From the NCBI RefSeq assembly GCF_000335475.2, contig NZ_ANAH02000021.1:124001-188000 (forward strand): 64,000 nt of DNA, in the 5' to 3' direction. The stretch's first letter is position 1. Every line of letters starts with the position of its first letter. Shown here in pieces: positions 8,196-16,892 of the stretch. The translations under genes were made by a program, and so were the position numbers. Below the pieces are notes generated by a model. That model saw only the letters and a list, made by a program, of their open reading frames with translations, made no database searches and was not told the DNA's origin. Source of the stretch: Cystobacter fuscus DSM 2262. GTDB lineage: Bacteria; Myxococcota; Myxococcia; Myxococcales; Myxococcaceae.

Positions 8196-9902
8196 CAGCT
8201 CCGCGAAGGGGGAGCCCTCCTCCCCCAGGGCCTTCAGCAGCGCGTCCACCTTCTCCACCTCGCGCCGCAGGGCCTTGTGGTGGTTGCGGTTGCGCAGCAG
8301 GCTCTCCCGTCCGAGCACCCGGAAGGCCTCGTCCCGGCCGAGCTGACGCACCGCGGTTCCCAGCACGAAGCCCCGGAAGGCATCCGCCAGGTCCAGGTCC
8401 AGCGAGCGCCGCTGGGCCTCCTGCACGAAGGCCAGGGCCGCCACCTTCAGCGCCTCTGGCAGCGGCCTCGTCCCGGGCGGACCCTCGTACGAGAGCGCCT
8501 GGGCCACGTGCTGCTCCTCCAGCACCACCTCGCCCGAGCCGCCGTGTCCCACCATCGCCAGCGTGTAGGCCCGCCGGACGATGTTGTCGAGCTGCCGCAG
8601 GTTGCCCGGCCAGGAGACGCCCGAGAGCAGCAGCTCCGCCCCGGGTGTCAGGCGCGCCGAGCCCGACGGCACGCGCTCGCGGTGCCGCCGGTCCACCATG
8701 TAGCGTGCCCAGAGGGGTATCTCGTCCCGGCGCTCGTCCAGCGACGGCATGCGGATGGGCAGCACGTTGACGCGGTAGTAGAGATCCTCCCGGAAGCGCC
8801 CCGCCCGCACCGCGCCCAACAGGTCCGCGTTGGTGCCGATGATGAAGCGCACGTCCGCGCGCTTCTCCCCCGTGGTCTCGCCCAAGGGCCGGTAGCCGCG
8901 CTCTTCCAGCAGGTGCAGCAGCCCCGCCTGCGCCTTGAGCGACAGCTTGTCGATCTCGTCGATGAACAGCGTGCCCCCCTCCGCCCGCGCCACGCTGCCC
9001 ACGGCGTCCCGCGTCGCTCCCGTGAAGGCCCCCTTCCTCCAACCGAAGAGCTCGGCCATCTGTAGCTCCTCGGGCACCGTCACCAGATCCAACACCTCGA
9101 AGGGGCCCGCGCGGCGAGGGGAACGCTCGTGGCACCAGCGCGCCAGCCGCGACTTGCCCGCGCCCGTGGCGCCGCTGACCAGCAGCGTCTCCTCCTGCTG
9201 CGCGAAGACCCGCAGGATGGGCAGCAGCCCCGCCATCGAGGCCCCCACCACCGGAAGGAACTCGTCCACCTCCGTGGCGTCCACCGGACGCGCCGGCAGC
9301 GCCAGCAGGTAGGGGGCCACCACATCCGTGATGAGCCGCAACTCCTCGTCCCGCTCCCGCCAGACGAACTCCCGCCCCACCGCCGCCGGACAGTCCGCCT
9401 CCAGGGAGATCATCCCCTCCACCTCTCCGCCCGGGGCACGCAGCGGCAGCACGCAGACGTGCGAGGCCTGCCGGCCCAGGAAGCGCTGGCGGCTCTCATG
9501 GCTGCTGAAGGCTCCGCCCTCGGCGAGCGCCGCGTCCCCCTCCACCTGCGCGCCCTCGGCATGTGGCTCGAGCGAGCCGAGGTTGACGTCGATGGACACG
9601 GCACGGCGGTAGCGCACCACCGAGCGCCAGGCGGTGGCCGACGTCAGCAGCGCCGCGCCCTCCTCGGGGACGGCCAGCCGTGCCTGCTCGGCTCCGTGCT
9701 CCAGCGACACCAGGCGGCGGTAGGCATCGCCAGGCCGCAGGTGCACCACGCCCCTCAGGAGCCGGGCCCGGCCCGCGTAGCGGCTGGACGTCACCGCCTC
9801 CTGCGCCACGTCCATCGTCCGCCGCAAGGCGAGCGCCGCGGCCTCCTCGAAGTGCTTCGCCTCCCTCAGCGCCGTCACCAGTCCGGACAAGCTCTCGTGC
9901 AT
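8178..9902 (-). CDS. GAF-domain sigma54-dependent transcriptional activator
   Basis: The 574-residue protein has a GAF-like sensor around residues 80-200 (CVLPLRAPGGEVEGMISLEA). An AAA+ sigma54-activation domain follows at about 215-440, with a Walker A variant (SGATGAGKSRLA), the sigma54-contact loop GAFTGA and a Walker B (GGTLFIDEID). A later WPGNLRQLDN resembles the usual WPGNVRELEN. The C-terminal 130 residues have no obvious Fis-type helix-turn-helix, although RNRNHHKALRREVEK may bind DNA. The ATG at 9902 is preceded by a GGGGAG ribosome-binding site. The gene is divergent from the kinase gene at 9973, with a small palindrome in between, which suggests that the activator and kinase belong to one signalling circuit. 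That link is inference. Confidence 0.85.
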   Translation of the reverse strand: MHESLSGLVTALREAKHFEEAAALALRRTMDVAQEAVTSSRYAGRARLLRGVVHLRPGDAYRRLVSLEHGAEQARLAVPEEGAALLTSATAWRSVVRYRRAVSIDVNLGSLEPHAEGAQVEGDAALAEGGAFSSHESRQRFLGRQASHVCVLPLRAPGGEVEGMISLEADCPAAVGREFVWRERDEELRLITDVVAPYLLALPARPVDATEVDEFLPVVGASMAGLLPILRVFAQQEETLLVSGATGAGKSRLARWCHERSPRRAGPFEVLDLVTVPEELQMAELFGWRKGAFTGATRDAVGSVARAEGGTLFIDEIDKLSLKAQAGLLHLLEERGYRPLGETTGEKRADVRFIIGTNADLLGAVRAGRFREDLYYRVNVLPIRMPSLDERRDEIPLWARYMVDRRHRERVPSGSARLTPGAELLLSGVSWPGNLRQLDNIVRRAYTLAMVGHGGSGEVVLEEQHVAQALSYEGPPGTRPLPEALKVAALAFVQEAQRRSLDLDLADAFRGFVLGTAVRQLGRDEAFRVLGRESLLRNRNHHKALRREVEKVDALLKALGEEGSPFAELLASEE

Positions 9903-9927
9903 GCCGACACTCCCCGCGAGCCTCCGA

Positions 9928-9942
9928 GTGTATAGCGTACAC
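9928..9942. promoter_or_regulatory. Palindrome in divergent regulator promoter region
   Basis: GTGTA (9928-9932) and TACAC (9938-9942) form an inverted repeat with a 5-base centre. The site lies in the 70 bases between the divergently transcribed activator (start 9902) and kinase (start about 9973). It is a plausible operator or a TATA-containing promoter core. Confidence 0.4.
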
Positions 9943-9972
9943 ATGCACCGCGTGGGCTTATGCTGCCCTCCC

Positions 9973-12900
9973 ATGATGGAGCAGGTGCAGCACCCGCCCG
10001 CGGCCCAGGCGCTTCCCGAGAGCATCGGCCCCTACCGCGTCCGCGACGTGCTCGGGCAGGGAGGCATGGGCGTGGTGTACCGGGGCGAGCACCGGGACAC
10101 CGGTGAGGCCGTGGCCCTCAAGACGGTGCGCGTGGCCTCGGGCGCCATGCTGGCCAGCATCCGGCGGGAGATCCACGCCCTGCGCAGGCTGCGCCACCCG
10201 GGCGTGGTGCGCATCGTCGCCGAGGGTGTGGGGGACGGGCTGCCCTGGTATGCCATGGAGCTGCTCGTGGGCCAGACGCTGCGCGGCTTCATCGACGCGC
10301 GGCCCCCGCTCGAGGCCACGCTCCACCTGCTGCGCCGGCTATGCGCGCCCCTGGCCTTCCTGCATGGCAATGGGCTCGTCCACCGGGACTTGAAGCCGGA
10401 GAACGTCTTCATCCGGCAGGACGGCGCGCCAGTGCTGGTGGACTTCGGCATCGCGGCGCAGTCCGGCGGCGCGCGCGAGGTGCTGCAGGTGGGTGGCGGC
10501 GTCGTGGGCAGCGAGGCGTACATGGCCCCCGAGCAGATCCGCGGGGACTTCGTGGACGCCCGGACGGACCTCTACGCGCTCGGGTGCATCCTCTACGAGG
10601 CCGTGACGGGACAACCGCCCTTCGTCGCGAGCCGGAGCGCGGGCGGCGTGCTCCATCAGCACCTGCGCCGCCAGCCCCTCGCGCCCTCCCGCGTGGTGGA
10701 GGGAGTGCCTCCGGAGCTGGACGTCCTGGTGTCGCGGTTGCTGGCGAAGCGGCCCCAGGACAGGCTGGGCTACGCCGAGGACGTGGCGGCGGCGCTCACC
10801 GCGCTCGGGGCCGGAGCCACCGAGCCCGACGTCCCCCGGCCCGTGCCCTACCTCTACCGGCCAGACTTCTCCGGACGCGGGGAGGTGCTGGGACGGCTCA
10901 CTCGGGCGCTGGAGGAGGCCTCCCGGGGACACGGGGGGCGCGTCTTCATCGGAGGAGAGAGCGGCGTGGGCAAGACGCGCCTGGCCATGGAGCTGGCCAC
11001 GGAGGCCACGTACCGCCGGCTCGCGGTGGTGACGGGTGAGTGCGTCCCGCTGAGCGCGAGCGGGGAGTCGCACGTGCGCGCCGCCCCACTCCACCCCTTC
11101 CGTCCGCTGCTGCTCGCGGTGGCGGACCGGTGCCGCGAGCATGGCGCCGCGGAGACGGAACGCCTGCTGGGCCCCCATGGCCAGGTGCTCACCGCGTACG
11201 AACCCACCCTGGCGCGGCTGCCCGGGCAGGACGCGCGAGCCGAGCCCCCTCCCCTTCCACCCCCCCAGGCGCGCGCCCGCGTCCTCACGAGCCTGCGCGA
11301 CACCCTGCTCGCCCTCGCCCGGGCGCAACCGCTCCTGCTCGTCCTGGATGATCTCCAATGGGCCGATGAGCTGTCGTTGAGCTTCCTCGAGGCGCTGACG
11401 CCGGAGCACCTCCAGGGGCACGGCGTGCTCCTCGTGGGCACCTACCGGCTGGACGAGGCGGACGGCGCGTTGAGGCGGCTCGTCCAGGCCCCCGGCGGGA
11501 TTGGACTCGAGTTGGAGCGTCTGGAGGCCACCAGCATCCGGGACATGGTGCGTGGGATGCTCGCCCTGCGCGAGGCTCCCGAGGCCTTCCTCGACACGCT
11601 CGTCACCCACGCCAGCGGCAACCCCTTCTTCATCGCCGAGTACCTGCGCGTGGCCATCGCGGAAGGGCTGCTGTCGCGCTCCGCCACCGGCGAGTGGCGG
11701 CTGGAAGTGCCCGGAACACGGGCCCGGGAGATGGTGCTTCCCCTGCCCCGCTCCATCGCCGAACTCATCGAACGGCGGCTGGCGGAACTCACGCGGGATG
11801 GTCACTCGCTGGTGCGGCTCGCCGCGGTGCTGGGCCGCGAGTTCGAGGGCGAGCTGCTGTCGGACGCCGCCGCCCTCGGGGACGAGGCGACGCTGGAGGC
11901 GCTCGAGGAGCTGCGCCGGCGCCAGGTGTTGGAGGAGGCCGGCGGGGGGCGGCTGCGCTTCGTCCACGACAAGCTGCGCGAGGTGGCCTACGGGAAGATG
12001 GCGGACGAGCGGCGCCGGGCCCTGCACCACCGCGCCGCCGAGGCCGTGGAGCACCGCCACGCCACCGAGTTGCCGCGCCACGCGGCCACGCTCGCCCACC
12101 ACTGGTCCCAGGCGGGCGTCCACGGCAGGGCCCACCACTTCTTCGTGCTCGCCGGAGACCAGGCCCGTGCCGCCTACGCCAACCACGAGGCCATCACCTT
12201 CTATGAAGCGGCGCTCCGCGAGGCCGCGTTCCCACGGGACGCGGGTGCATCCGGCCAGCAAGCGGAGCCCCTCGCGCTGGAGCGAGTCCACGAGAGCCTC
12301 GGAGACGTGCTCACCCTCACCGGACGACAGGCCGAGGCCCGCGAGGCCTATGCCCAGGCGCTGGCACGGCTCGCGCGACACGAGCGCGTGCGGCGAGCAA
12401 GCATCCACCGCCGCGTGGGCAAATCCTGGGAAACCCATCACCAGCACGAGCAGGCCCTGAGTGCCTACGCGGCGGGAGAGGCGGCGTTGGAAGTGGGTCT
12501 GGGCGAGTTCCCCGAGGACGTGTGGCAGGAATGGTTCCAGATCCAGAACGAGCGCATCACCACGTACTACTGGCAGGCGAGGGTGCGGGAGATGACGGAG
12601 CTGGTGGAGCGGGTGCGCCCCATCGTCGAGCAGCGCGGCGCTCCCGCGCAGCGGGCGCGCTTCTTCCAATCACTCGTCCAGATGCGCTGCCGCACCGAGC
12701 GCTACCGCGTGTCCGACGTGACGGTGACGTACGCCCGCGCCTTCGTCCAGGCCAGCCAGGAGTCGGGGGTCCCCAGCGAGCACACCCTGGCGCGCTTCGT
12801 GATGGCCACGACGCTGCTCTTCCATGACGAGCTGGCCACATCCGAGGCGCTGATGCGTGACGTGCTGGCGGAGGCCGAGCGCGTGGGCGACGTGACGTTG

Positions 12901-13347
12901 CAGTCGCGCTGTCTGACGTTCCTCACCATCCTCCAACGCAGGCAGGGCCGGGTGGAGGAGACGCGGCGCCAGGCCTCGCGCGGCCTCGAGGTCGCCACGG
13001 CGGCGAACATGGCGGACTACATCGGCGCGGCCCACGCCAACCTGGGCTGGGTGGCCTGGCGCGAGGGCCACTCCGAGGAGGCCGGGCACCGCGCACGGAC
13101 CGCGCTGGAGTGCTGGCGGCCACTCTCCCTCGTCTATCCCTTTCAATGGATGGCACACTGGCCCTTGATGGCGCTCGCGCTGGAACAAAACCAGACAACC
13201 GAGGCCCTCGTCCACGCGCGGGCCCTGCTCGACCCCTCCCAACAGCGGATGCCCGACGAACTCACCGGCCCGCTCGAGTACGTCCCCGACTGGGAGCTCC
13301 AACTGGCCCCGGTCTTCGAGGTGGCACGCCAACGCGGCTATCTCTAG
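9973..13347 (+). CDS. Ser/Thr protein kinase fused to AAA-type ATPase and TPR-like region
   Basis: Residues 18-280 are a complete Hanks-type kinase: glycine loop GQGGMGVVYRG, VALK lysine, catalytic HRDLKPENV, DFGIA and APEQ. A predicted ATPase follows from about residue 300 (Walker A GESGVGKTRLA, Walker B LLLVLDDLQWADE). About 500 residues of helical, TPR-like sequence run to the end. This kinase-ATPase-TPR build of 1124 residues is frequent in myxobacteria and resembles the PknK/MalT-like sensory kinases, which phosphorylate enhancer-binding proteins. I chose the double ATG at 9973/9976, just before the kinase fold; the frame is also open from 9901. The divergent neighbour is a sigma54-type activator and is the natural candidate partner. 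Confidence 0.88.
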   Translation: MMEQVQHPPAAQALPESIGPYRVRDVLGQGGMGVVYRGEHRDTGEAVALKTVRVASGAMLASIRREIHALRRLRHPGVVRIVAEGVGDGLPWYAMELLVGQTLRGFIDARPPLEATLHLLRRLCAPLAFLHGNGLVHRDLKPENVFIRQDGAPVLVDFGIAAQSGGAREVLQVGGGVVGSEAYMAPEQIRGDFVDARTDLYALGCILYEAVTGQPPFVASRSAGGVLHQHLRRQPLAPSRVVEGVPPELDVLVSRLLAKRPQDRLGYAEDVAAALTALGAGATEPDVPRPVPYLYRPDFSGRGEVLGRLTRALEEASRGHGGRVFIGGESGVGKTRLAMELATEATYRRLAVVTGECVPLSASGESHVRAAPLHPFRPLLLAVADRCREHGAAETERLLGPHGQVLTAYEPTLARLPGQDARAEPPPLPPPQARARVLTSLRDTLLALARAQPLLLVLDDLQWADELSLSFLEALTPEHLQGHGVLLVGTYRLDEADGALRRLVQAPGGIGLELERLEATSIRDMVRGMLALREAPEAFLDTLVTHASGNPFFIAEYLRVAIAEGLLSRSATGEWRLEVPGTRAREMVLPLPRSIAELIERRLAELTRDGHSLVRLAAVLGREFEGELLSDAAALGDEATLEALEELRRRQVLEEAGGGRLRFVHDKLREVAYGKMADERRRALHHRAAEAVEHRHATELPRHAATLAHHWSQAGVHGRAHHFFVLAGDQARAAYANHEAITFYEAALREAAFPRDAGASGQQAEPLALERVHESLGDVLTLTGRQAEAREAYAQALARLARHERVRRASIHRRVGKSWETHHQHEQALSAYAAGEAALEVGLGEFPEDVWQEWFQIQNERITTYYWQARVREMTELVERVRPIVEQRGAPAQRARFFQSLVQMRCRTERYRVSDVTVTYARAFVQASQESGVPSEHTLARFVMATTLLFHDELATSEALMRDVLAEAERVGDVTLQSRCLTFLTILQRRQGRVEETRRQASRGLEVATAANMADYIGAAHANLGWVAWREGHSEEAGHRARTALECWRPLSLVYPFQWMAHWPLMALALEQNQTTEALVHARALLDPSQQRMPDELTGPLEYVPDWELQLAPVFEVARQRGYL

Positions 13348-13407
13348 CGCCACCGCCTCTCACATACTCTCCCGCGCTCCTCTCGCGGCTTCCCAGGACC
13401 CTCGACC

Positions 13408-14163
13408 ATGCCCCGTCCATCCCGACACACCCACTTCTACATCAGCCCCGTCACGACCCACACCAGCGAGGACAGCGGCGCTCTCGGCTTCCGAGCGACG
13501 CTCCTCGAGGGGTTCGCCACCCGATTCTCCGCCTACGTCCTCGAGCCCCGGAGTGTAATGCCCCGGGACATCACCCACGAGGTGGAGTGGGTCCCCGGCA
13601 TCGTCGCGGGCGGCGGCGGCGAGTTCGTCCCGGAATGGAGCAAGCAGGAGCTGCATCTGAGGGGCATCCGGAAGGGCCGCGCCACGCTCTCGGCCACGTA
13701 CGAGGGGAGTTCGCTCACGGTCGCCATCGAGATCCTCGAGTCGGACATGCTCCTCTACGCCCCCGATGGCTTCATCTACCGGGTGCCCACCGAGGTCTGG
13801 ACCCACGCCCGCCCGGCCCCTCCGCACGATCCCAATCCCACCCGAGTCGTCCGCTATCGCCCGGAGGAGCTGCCCAGCCATATCCAGAGCCTGCTGGAAA
13901 ACGAGGTGGCGCTGGCCAATGTGCCGGGCGGCGTCAACCTTCCCAGCCCATCCCAGAAGGACATCGCCCCGAGCGACAACATCACCTGCTTCCTGCTCAA
14001 CCTCAACAGCATCATGTTGAGCTACTCGCCAAGAAAAGCGCGAGCTCCCGGGAGCAATGCCGCGGTCCTGGACTCCCCCCCCGCGGAGGCTCCCGAGTCG
14101 GTCCGTTCCAAGCCCGCCGCCAGGAAGGCCCGGAAGACGGCGCCCCGCCGCAAGCGCGGATGA
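13408..14163 (+). CDS. Unknown protein, first gene of a YcaO/TfuA operon
   Basis: I do not recognise this 251-residue protein. The first 115 residues look like a beta-sandwich, Ig-like fold (alternating hydrophobic strands ending in GRATLSATYEGSSLTVAIEI). The middle carries one cysteine (NITCFLLNLN). The last 45 residues are a Pro/Ala/Lys/Arg-rich basic tail. No signal peptide is evident. Its stop overlaps the YcaO start (ATGA at 14160-14163), so the two are translationally coupled, and the same arrangement links YcaO to TfuA. Because the operon contains no small peptide gene, this protein is the obvious candidate for the modified substrate or a substrate-presenting partner. That is inference from position only. 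Confidence 0.75.
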   Translation: MPRPSRHTHFYISPVTTHTSEDSGALGFRATLLEGFATRFSAYVLEPRSVMPRDITHEVEWVPGIVAGGGGEFVPEWSKQELHLRGIRKGRATLSATYEGSSLTVAIEILESDMLLYAPDGFIYRVPTEVWTHARPAPPHDPNPTRVVRYRPEELPSHIQSLLENEVALANVPGGVNLPSPSQKDIAPSDNITCFLLNLNSIMLSYSPRKARAPGSNAAVLDSPPAEAPESVRSKPAARKARKTAPRRKRG

Positions 14164-15392
14164 CCCCCCGCGCCCCCAAGAACTTCCGGGCCGGCACGCA
14201 CCGGCTGCTGGCGCCGGAGGAGACCCTCGAGCGCATCCGCCGGTTCATGCCCCTCATGGGCATCACCCGCATCGCCAACGTCACCGGGCTCGACACCCTG
14301 GGCCTGCCGGTGGTGATGGTGTACCGGCCCAACTCGCGCTCACTGGCCGTGTCGCCCGGAAAGGGATTGGACCTGATCTCGGCCAAGGTCTCCGGGTTGA
14401 TGGAGTCGGTGGAGGGCTACCACGCCGAGAACATCCACCTGCCGCTCAAGCTGGCCAGCCATGCCGAGCTGCGCTTCAGCCACCCGCTCGTGGACGTCAC
14501 CGGCCTGCCGAGGCTGTCGGCCAGCCTCTTCCACGAGCACCTGCGCCTGCTCTGGGTGGAGGGCGTGGAGTTGATGGAGGGCCGTGCGGTGTGGGTGCCC
14601 TTCGATCTGGTCCACACCTGCTTCACCCTGCCCCTGCCCACGGGCAGCGGCGCGTTCCTCATGAGCTCCAATGGGCTGGCCTCCGGCAACCACGTGCTGG
14701 AGGCGACGAGCCACGCGCTGTGCGAGGTGGTGGAGCGCGACGCGACCACGCTCTGGCACCTGCGTGACGAACGGGCGCGGCGCGGCACCCGGCTCGTGCT
14801 GGACACGGTGGACGATCCGGCCTGCCGGGACATGCTCGCGCGCTACGAGCGGGCTGGTGTCGAGGCCGCCGTCTGGGAGACGACGACAGACGTGGGCCTC
14901 TCCGCCTTCCTGTGCCGCATCGCCGAGCGCACGCCGGATCCACTCCGTCCCCTGCCCGTCACCCAGGGCATGGGGTGTCACCCGGCACGACAGGTGGCCC
15001 TGCTGCGCGCGCTGACCGAGGCGGCGCAGAGCCGGCTGACGCTCATCTCCGGGGCGCGGGACGACGTGAGCCTCCAGCGCTACGAGGGCATCCGGGACCT
15101 GGACCGCACCGCGCGCGCCCTGGAGCACATGCGCTCCGAGCCCCAGGTCCGCCGCTTCCAGGACGTCCCCACCTTCGAGGGGGAGTTCTTCGATGAGGAC
15201 GTGGCGTGGTCGCTGGAGCGGCTGCGCGCGGCGGGACTGCGCCAGGTGGTGGTGGTGGAACTCACGAAGCGGGAGCTGGGCATTCCCGTGGTGAGGGTGA
15301 TCATCCCGGGGCTCGAGCCCCTGCACGACATTCCCGGCTACAGCCCGGGGGCGCGGGCCCGGCGCATCCTCCAGGAGGCACGGCACTCATGA
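14160..15392 (+). CDS. ycaO: YcaO-domain cyclodehydratase/thioamide synthase
   Basis: This 410-residue protein belongs to the YcaO superfamily. The ATP-binding block GNHVLEATSHALCEVVERD near residues 178-197 and the later ALTEAAQSRLTLISGARDD near 282-300 hold the family's conserved Glu residues and Gln-Ser-Arg/GxRxD elements. YcaO enzymes use ATP to phosphorylate backbone amides, giving azolines or, with TfuA partners, thioamides. The C-terminus lacks the Pro-rich PxPxP ending typical of azoline-forming members, which fits a TfuA-type role. The start (14160) overlaps the upstream stop as ATGA, and the end overlaps the TfuA start in the same way. Family assignment is firm; the reaction is inferred from the partner. 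Confidence 0.88.
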   Translation: MTPRAPKNFRAGTHRLLAPEETLERIRRFMPLMGITRIANVTGLDTLGLPVVMVYRPNSRSLAVSPGKGLDLISAKVSGLMESVEGYHAENIHLPLKLASHAELRFSHPLVDVTGLPRLSASLFHEHLRLLWVEGVELMEGRAVWVPFDLVHTCFTLPLPTGSGAFLMSSNGLASGNHVLEATSHALCEVVERDATTLWHLRDERARRGTRLVLDTVDDPACRDMLARYERAGVEAAVWETTTDVGLSAFLCRIAERTPDPLRPLPVTQGMGCHPARQVALLRALTEAAQSRLTLISGARDDVSLQRYEGIRDLDRTARALEHMRSEPQVRRFQDVPTFEGEFFDEDVAWSLERLRAAGLRQVVVVELTKRELGIPVVRVIIPGLEPLHDIPGYSPGARARRILQEARHS

Positions 15393-16729
15393 GAGGCCGC
15401 ATCTACATCTTCACCGGGCCCACGCTGTCGGCCCAGGAGGGCCGGGCCGAGCTGGATGCCACCTTCCTGCCTCCGGTGGCCCAGGGGGACGTGTACCGCG
15501 CCGCGCTCGGCAAACCGGTGGCCATCGGCATCATCGATGGGTACTTCGAGCGTGTGCCCGCGGTGTGGCACAAGGAAATCCTGTGGGCCATGTCCGAGGG
15601 GATCCACGTCTTCGGCGCCGCCAGCATGGGGGCGCTGCGCGCGGTGGAACTCGCGCCCTTCGGCATGGAAGGGGTGGGCACCATCTTCGAGTCCTTCCAG
15701 CGCGGAGAGCTGGAGGACGACGACGAGGTGGCCGTGGCGCATGGCTCCGCCGAGGACGGCTACCGGCTGTTGTCCGAGCCCCTGGTGAACCTCCGCGCCA
15801 CGCTGGCGGCGGCACGCGCCGCGGGGGTGGTGGGCCCGGCGACGAGTGCCGTGCTGGAGCGCGTGGCCCGGGACCTCTTCTACATGGAGCGCGCGTGGCC
15901 CACGGTGCTGACGCGGGCGGCGCGCGAGAGCGTGCCCTCCGTGGAACTGGAGGCCCTGCGTGCCTGGCTGCCCCGGGGCCGGGTGGACCAGAAGCGCCAG
16001 GATGCGCTGACCCTGCTGCGCACCCTTCGGGCCCGGCTTGACGCGGGGCTCGCACCGAAGCAGGTCCGCTACCACTTCGAGCACACCGATGCCTGGGAGG
16101 AAGTCCGGCGGCGCGCGAGCCGGCTGCCGCTCGGAGGAGCCGAGGGGGAAGACGTGGTGCCGGAGTCCCTGCTCGATGAGCTGCGGCTGCGCGCCGACCT
16201 TCCAGGGGCCTGGCGCGCGGCGCTCGCCCGGGCGCTGGCGGTGGAGCAGGCCGCGCGCCTCGGCAGGACCGTGGACGAGGAGGAATTGCGGCGCACCGCC
16301 GAGGTCTTCCGCGCCGAGCACGGGCTGTTGTCCGCCAAGGACTTCACGCGCTGGCGGCGGACGCAGCGCGTCGAGGACCTCGAGCGCTTCCTCGAGGAGG
16401 AGTCGCACGTGCGTTGGGTGGAGACGCTGTGCGCCACGGACGCAATGCGCCACCTGCCGGACCACCTGCGGGCCACGGGTGAGTATGGCCCCTTGTTGGA
16501 GCGGGCCCGGGACAAGGAGCGGGTGCTCGCCGCCAACGGGCTGGAGCACCCTCTGCTCGCGGATGCCGGGATGACCGAGGCGGAGCTGTGGCGGTGGTTC
16601 TTCGAGCAGCGGCGGGGACAGCCCGTGCCCGAGGATCTCGACCACCATGCGCGCGACAGTGGCTTCGCCGACGTGGACGCGCTGCGCCGGGCCGTGCTGC
16701 GCGAGCGCTGCTATGCCCGCCTCCGCTGA
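15389..16729 (+). CDS. tfuA: TfuA-like protein with long C-terminal extension
   Basis: The first 230 residues match the TfuA core: IYIFTGPTLS at the start, PPVAQGDVYRA, IGIIDGYFERVPAVWHKEIL, GIHVFGAASMGALRA and the acidic ELEDDDEVAV. TfuA partners of YcaO are required for thioamide formation and are thought to help deliver sulfide or present substrate. A further 215 mostly helical residues extend the protein to 446, beyond the core alone. Long TfuA forms are known, but I cannot assign this part. Translation is coupled to YcaO through an ATGA overlap at 15389-15392. A strong hairpin ends the operon 46 bases after the stop. No transporter, protease or short precursor gene is adjacent. Confidence 0.85.
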   Translation: MRGRIYIFTGPTLSAQEGRAELDATFLPPVAQGDVYRAALGKPVAIGIIDGYFERVPAVWHKEILWAMSEGIHVFGAASMGALRAVELAPFGMEGVGTIFESFQRGELEDDDEVAVAHGSAEDGYRLLSEPLVNLRATLAAARAAGVVGPATSAVLERVARDLFYMERAWPTVLTRAARESVPSVELEALRAWLPRGRVDQKRQDALTLLRTLRARLDAGLAPKQVRYHFEHTDAWEEVRRRASRLPLGGAEGEDVVPESLLDELRLRADLPGAWRAALARALAVEQAARLGRTVDEEELRRTAEVFRAEHGLLSAKDFTRWRRTQRVEDLERFLEEESHVRWVETLCATDAMRHLPDHLRATGEYGPLLERARDKERVLAANGLEHPLLADAGMTEAELWRWFFEQRRGQPVPEDLDHHARDSGFADVDALRRAVLRERCYARLR

Positions 16730-16774
16730 TGCTTCTCCGCGGGACGCGGCTGCGTTCTCGCGGCACGCACGGCA

Positions 16775-16800
16775 GAGGGAGCCGTGAGCACGGCTCCCTC
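16775..16800 (+). terminator. Strong hairpin terminator of the YcaO/TfuA operon
   Basis: GAGGGAGCCGTG (16775-16786) and CACGGCTCCCTC (16789-16800) are perfect 12-base inverted copies separated by AG. The hairpin lies 46 bases after the tfuA stop. No U-run follows, as is common in very GC-rich genomes. Confidence 0.65.
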
Positions 16801-16833
16801 GGAAGCCCAGGGGATGGGGCGCTCCAAACGAGC

Positions 16834-16849
16834 TGGCACGAAGGGTGCT
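16834..16849 (+). promoter_or_regulatory. Sigma54-type promoter candidate
   Basis: TGGCACGAAGGGTGCT matches the -24/-12 consensus TGGCACG-N4-TTGCW with one mismatch (G for the first T of the -12 box). The required GG-N10-GC spacing is exact (16835-16836 and 16847-16848). It lies 44 bases before the start of the DNRLRE lipoprotein gene. Confidence 0.5.
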
Positions 16850-16892
16850 CATGGAGAGCGCCGCAACCCTTCACCACAGAGCAACCCCCTCC

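Noticed and set aside
13110-14159. Upstream in-frame extension of the ycaO frame
   Set aside because: The stretch overlaps the kinase end and the 251-residue gene in another frame and is Pro/Arg-rich. The ATGA-coupled ATG at 14160 is the convincing start.
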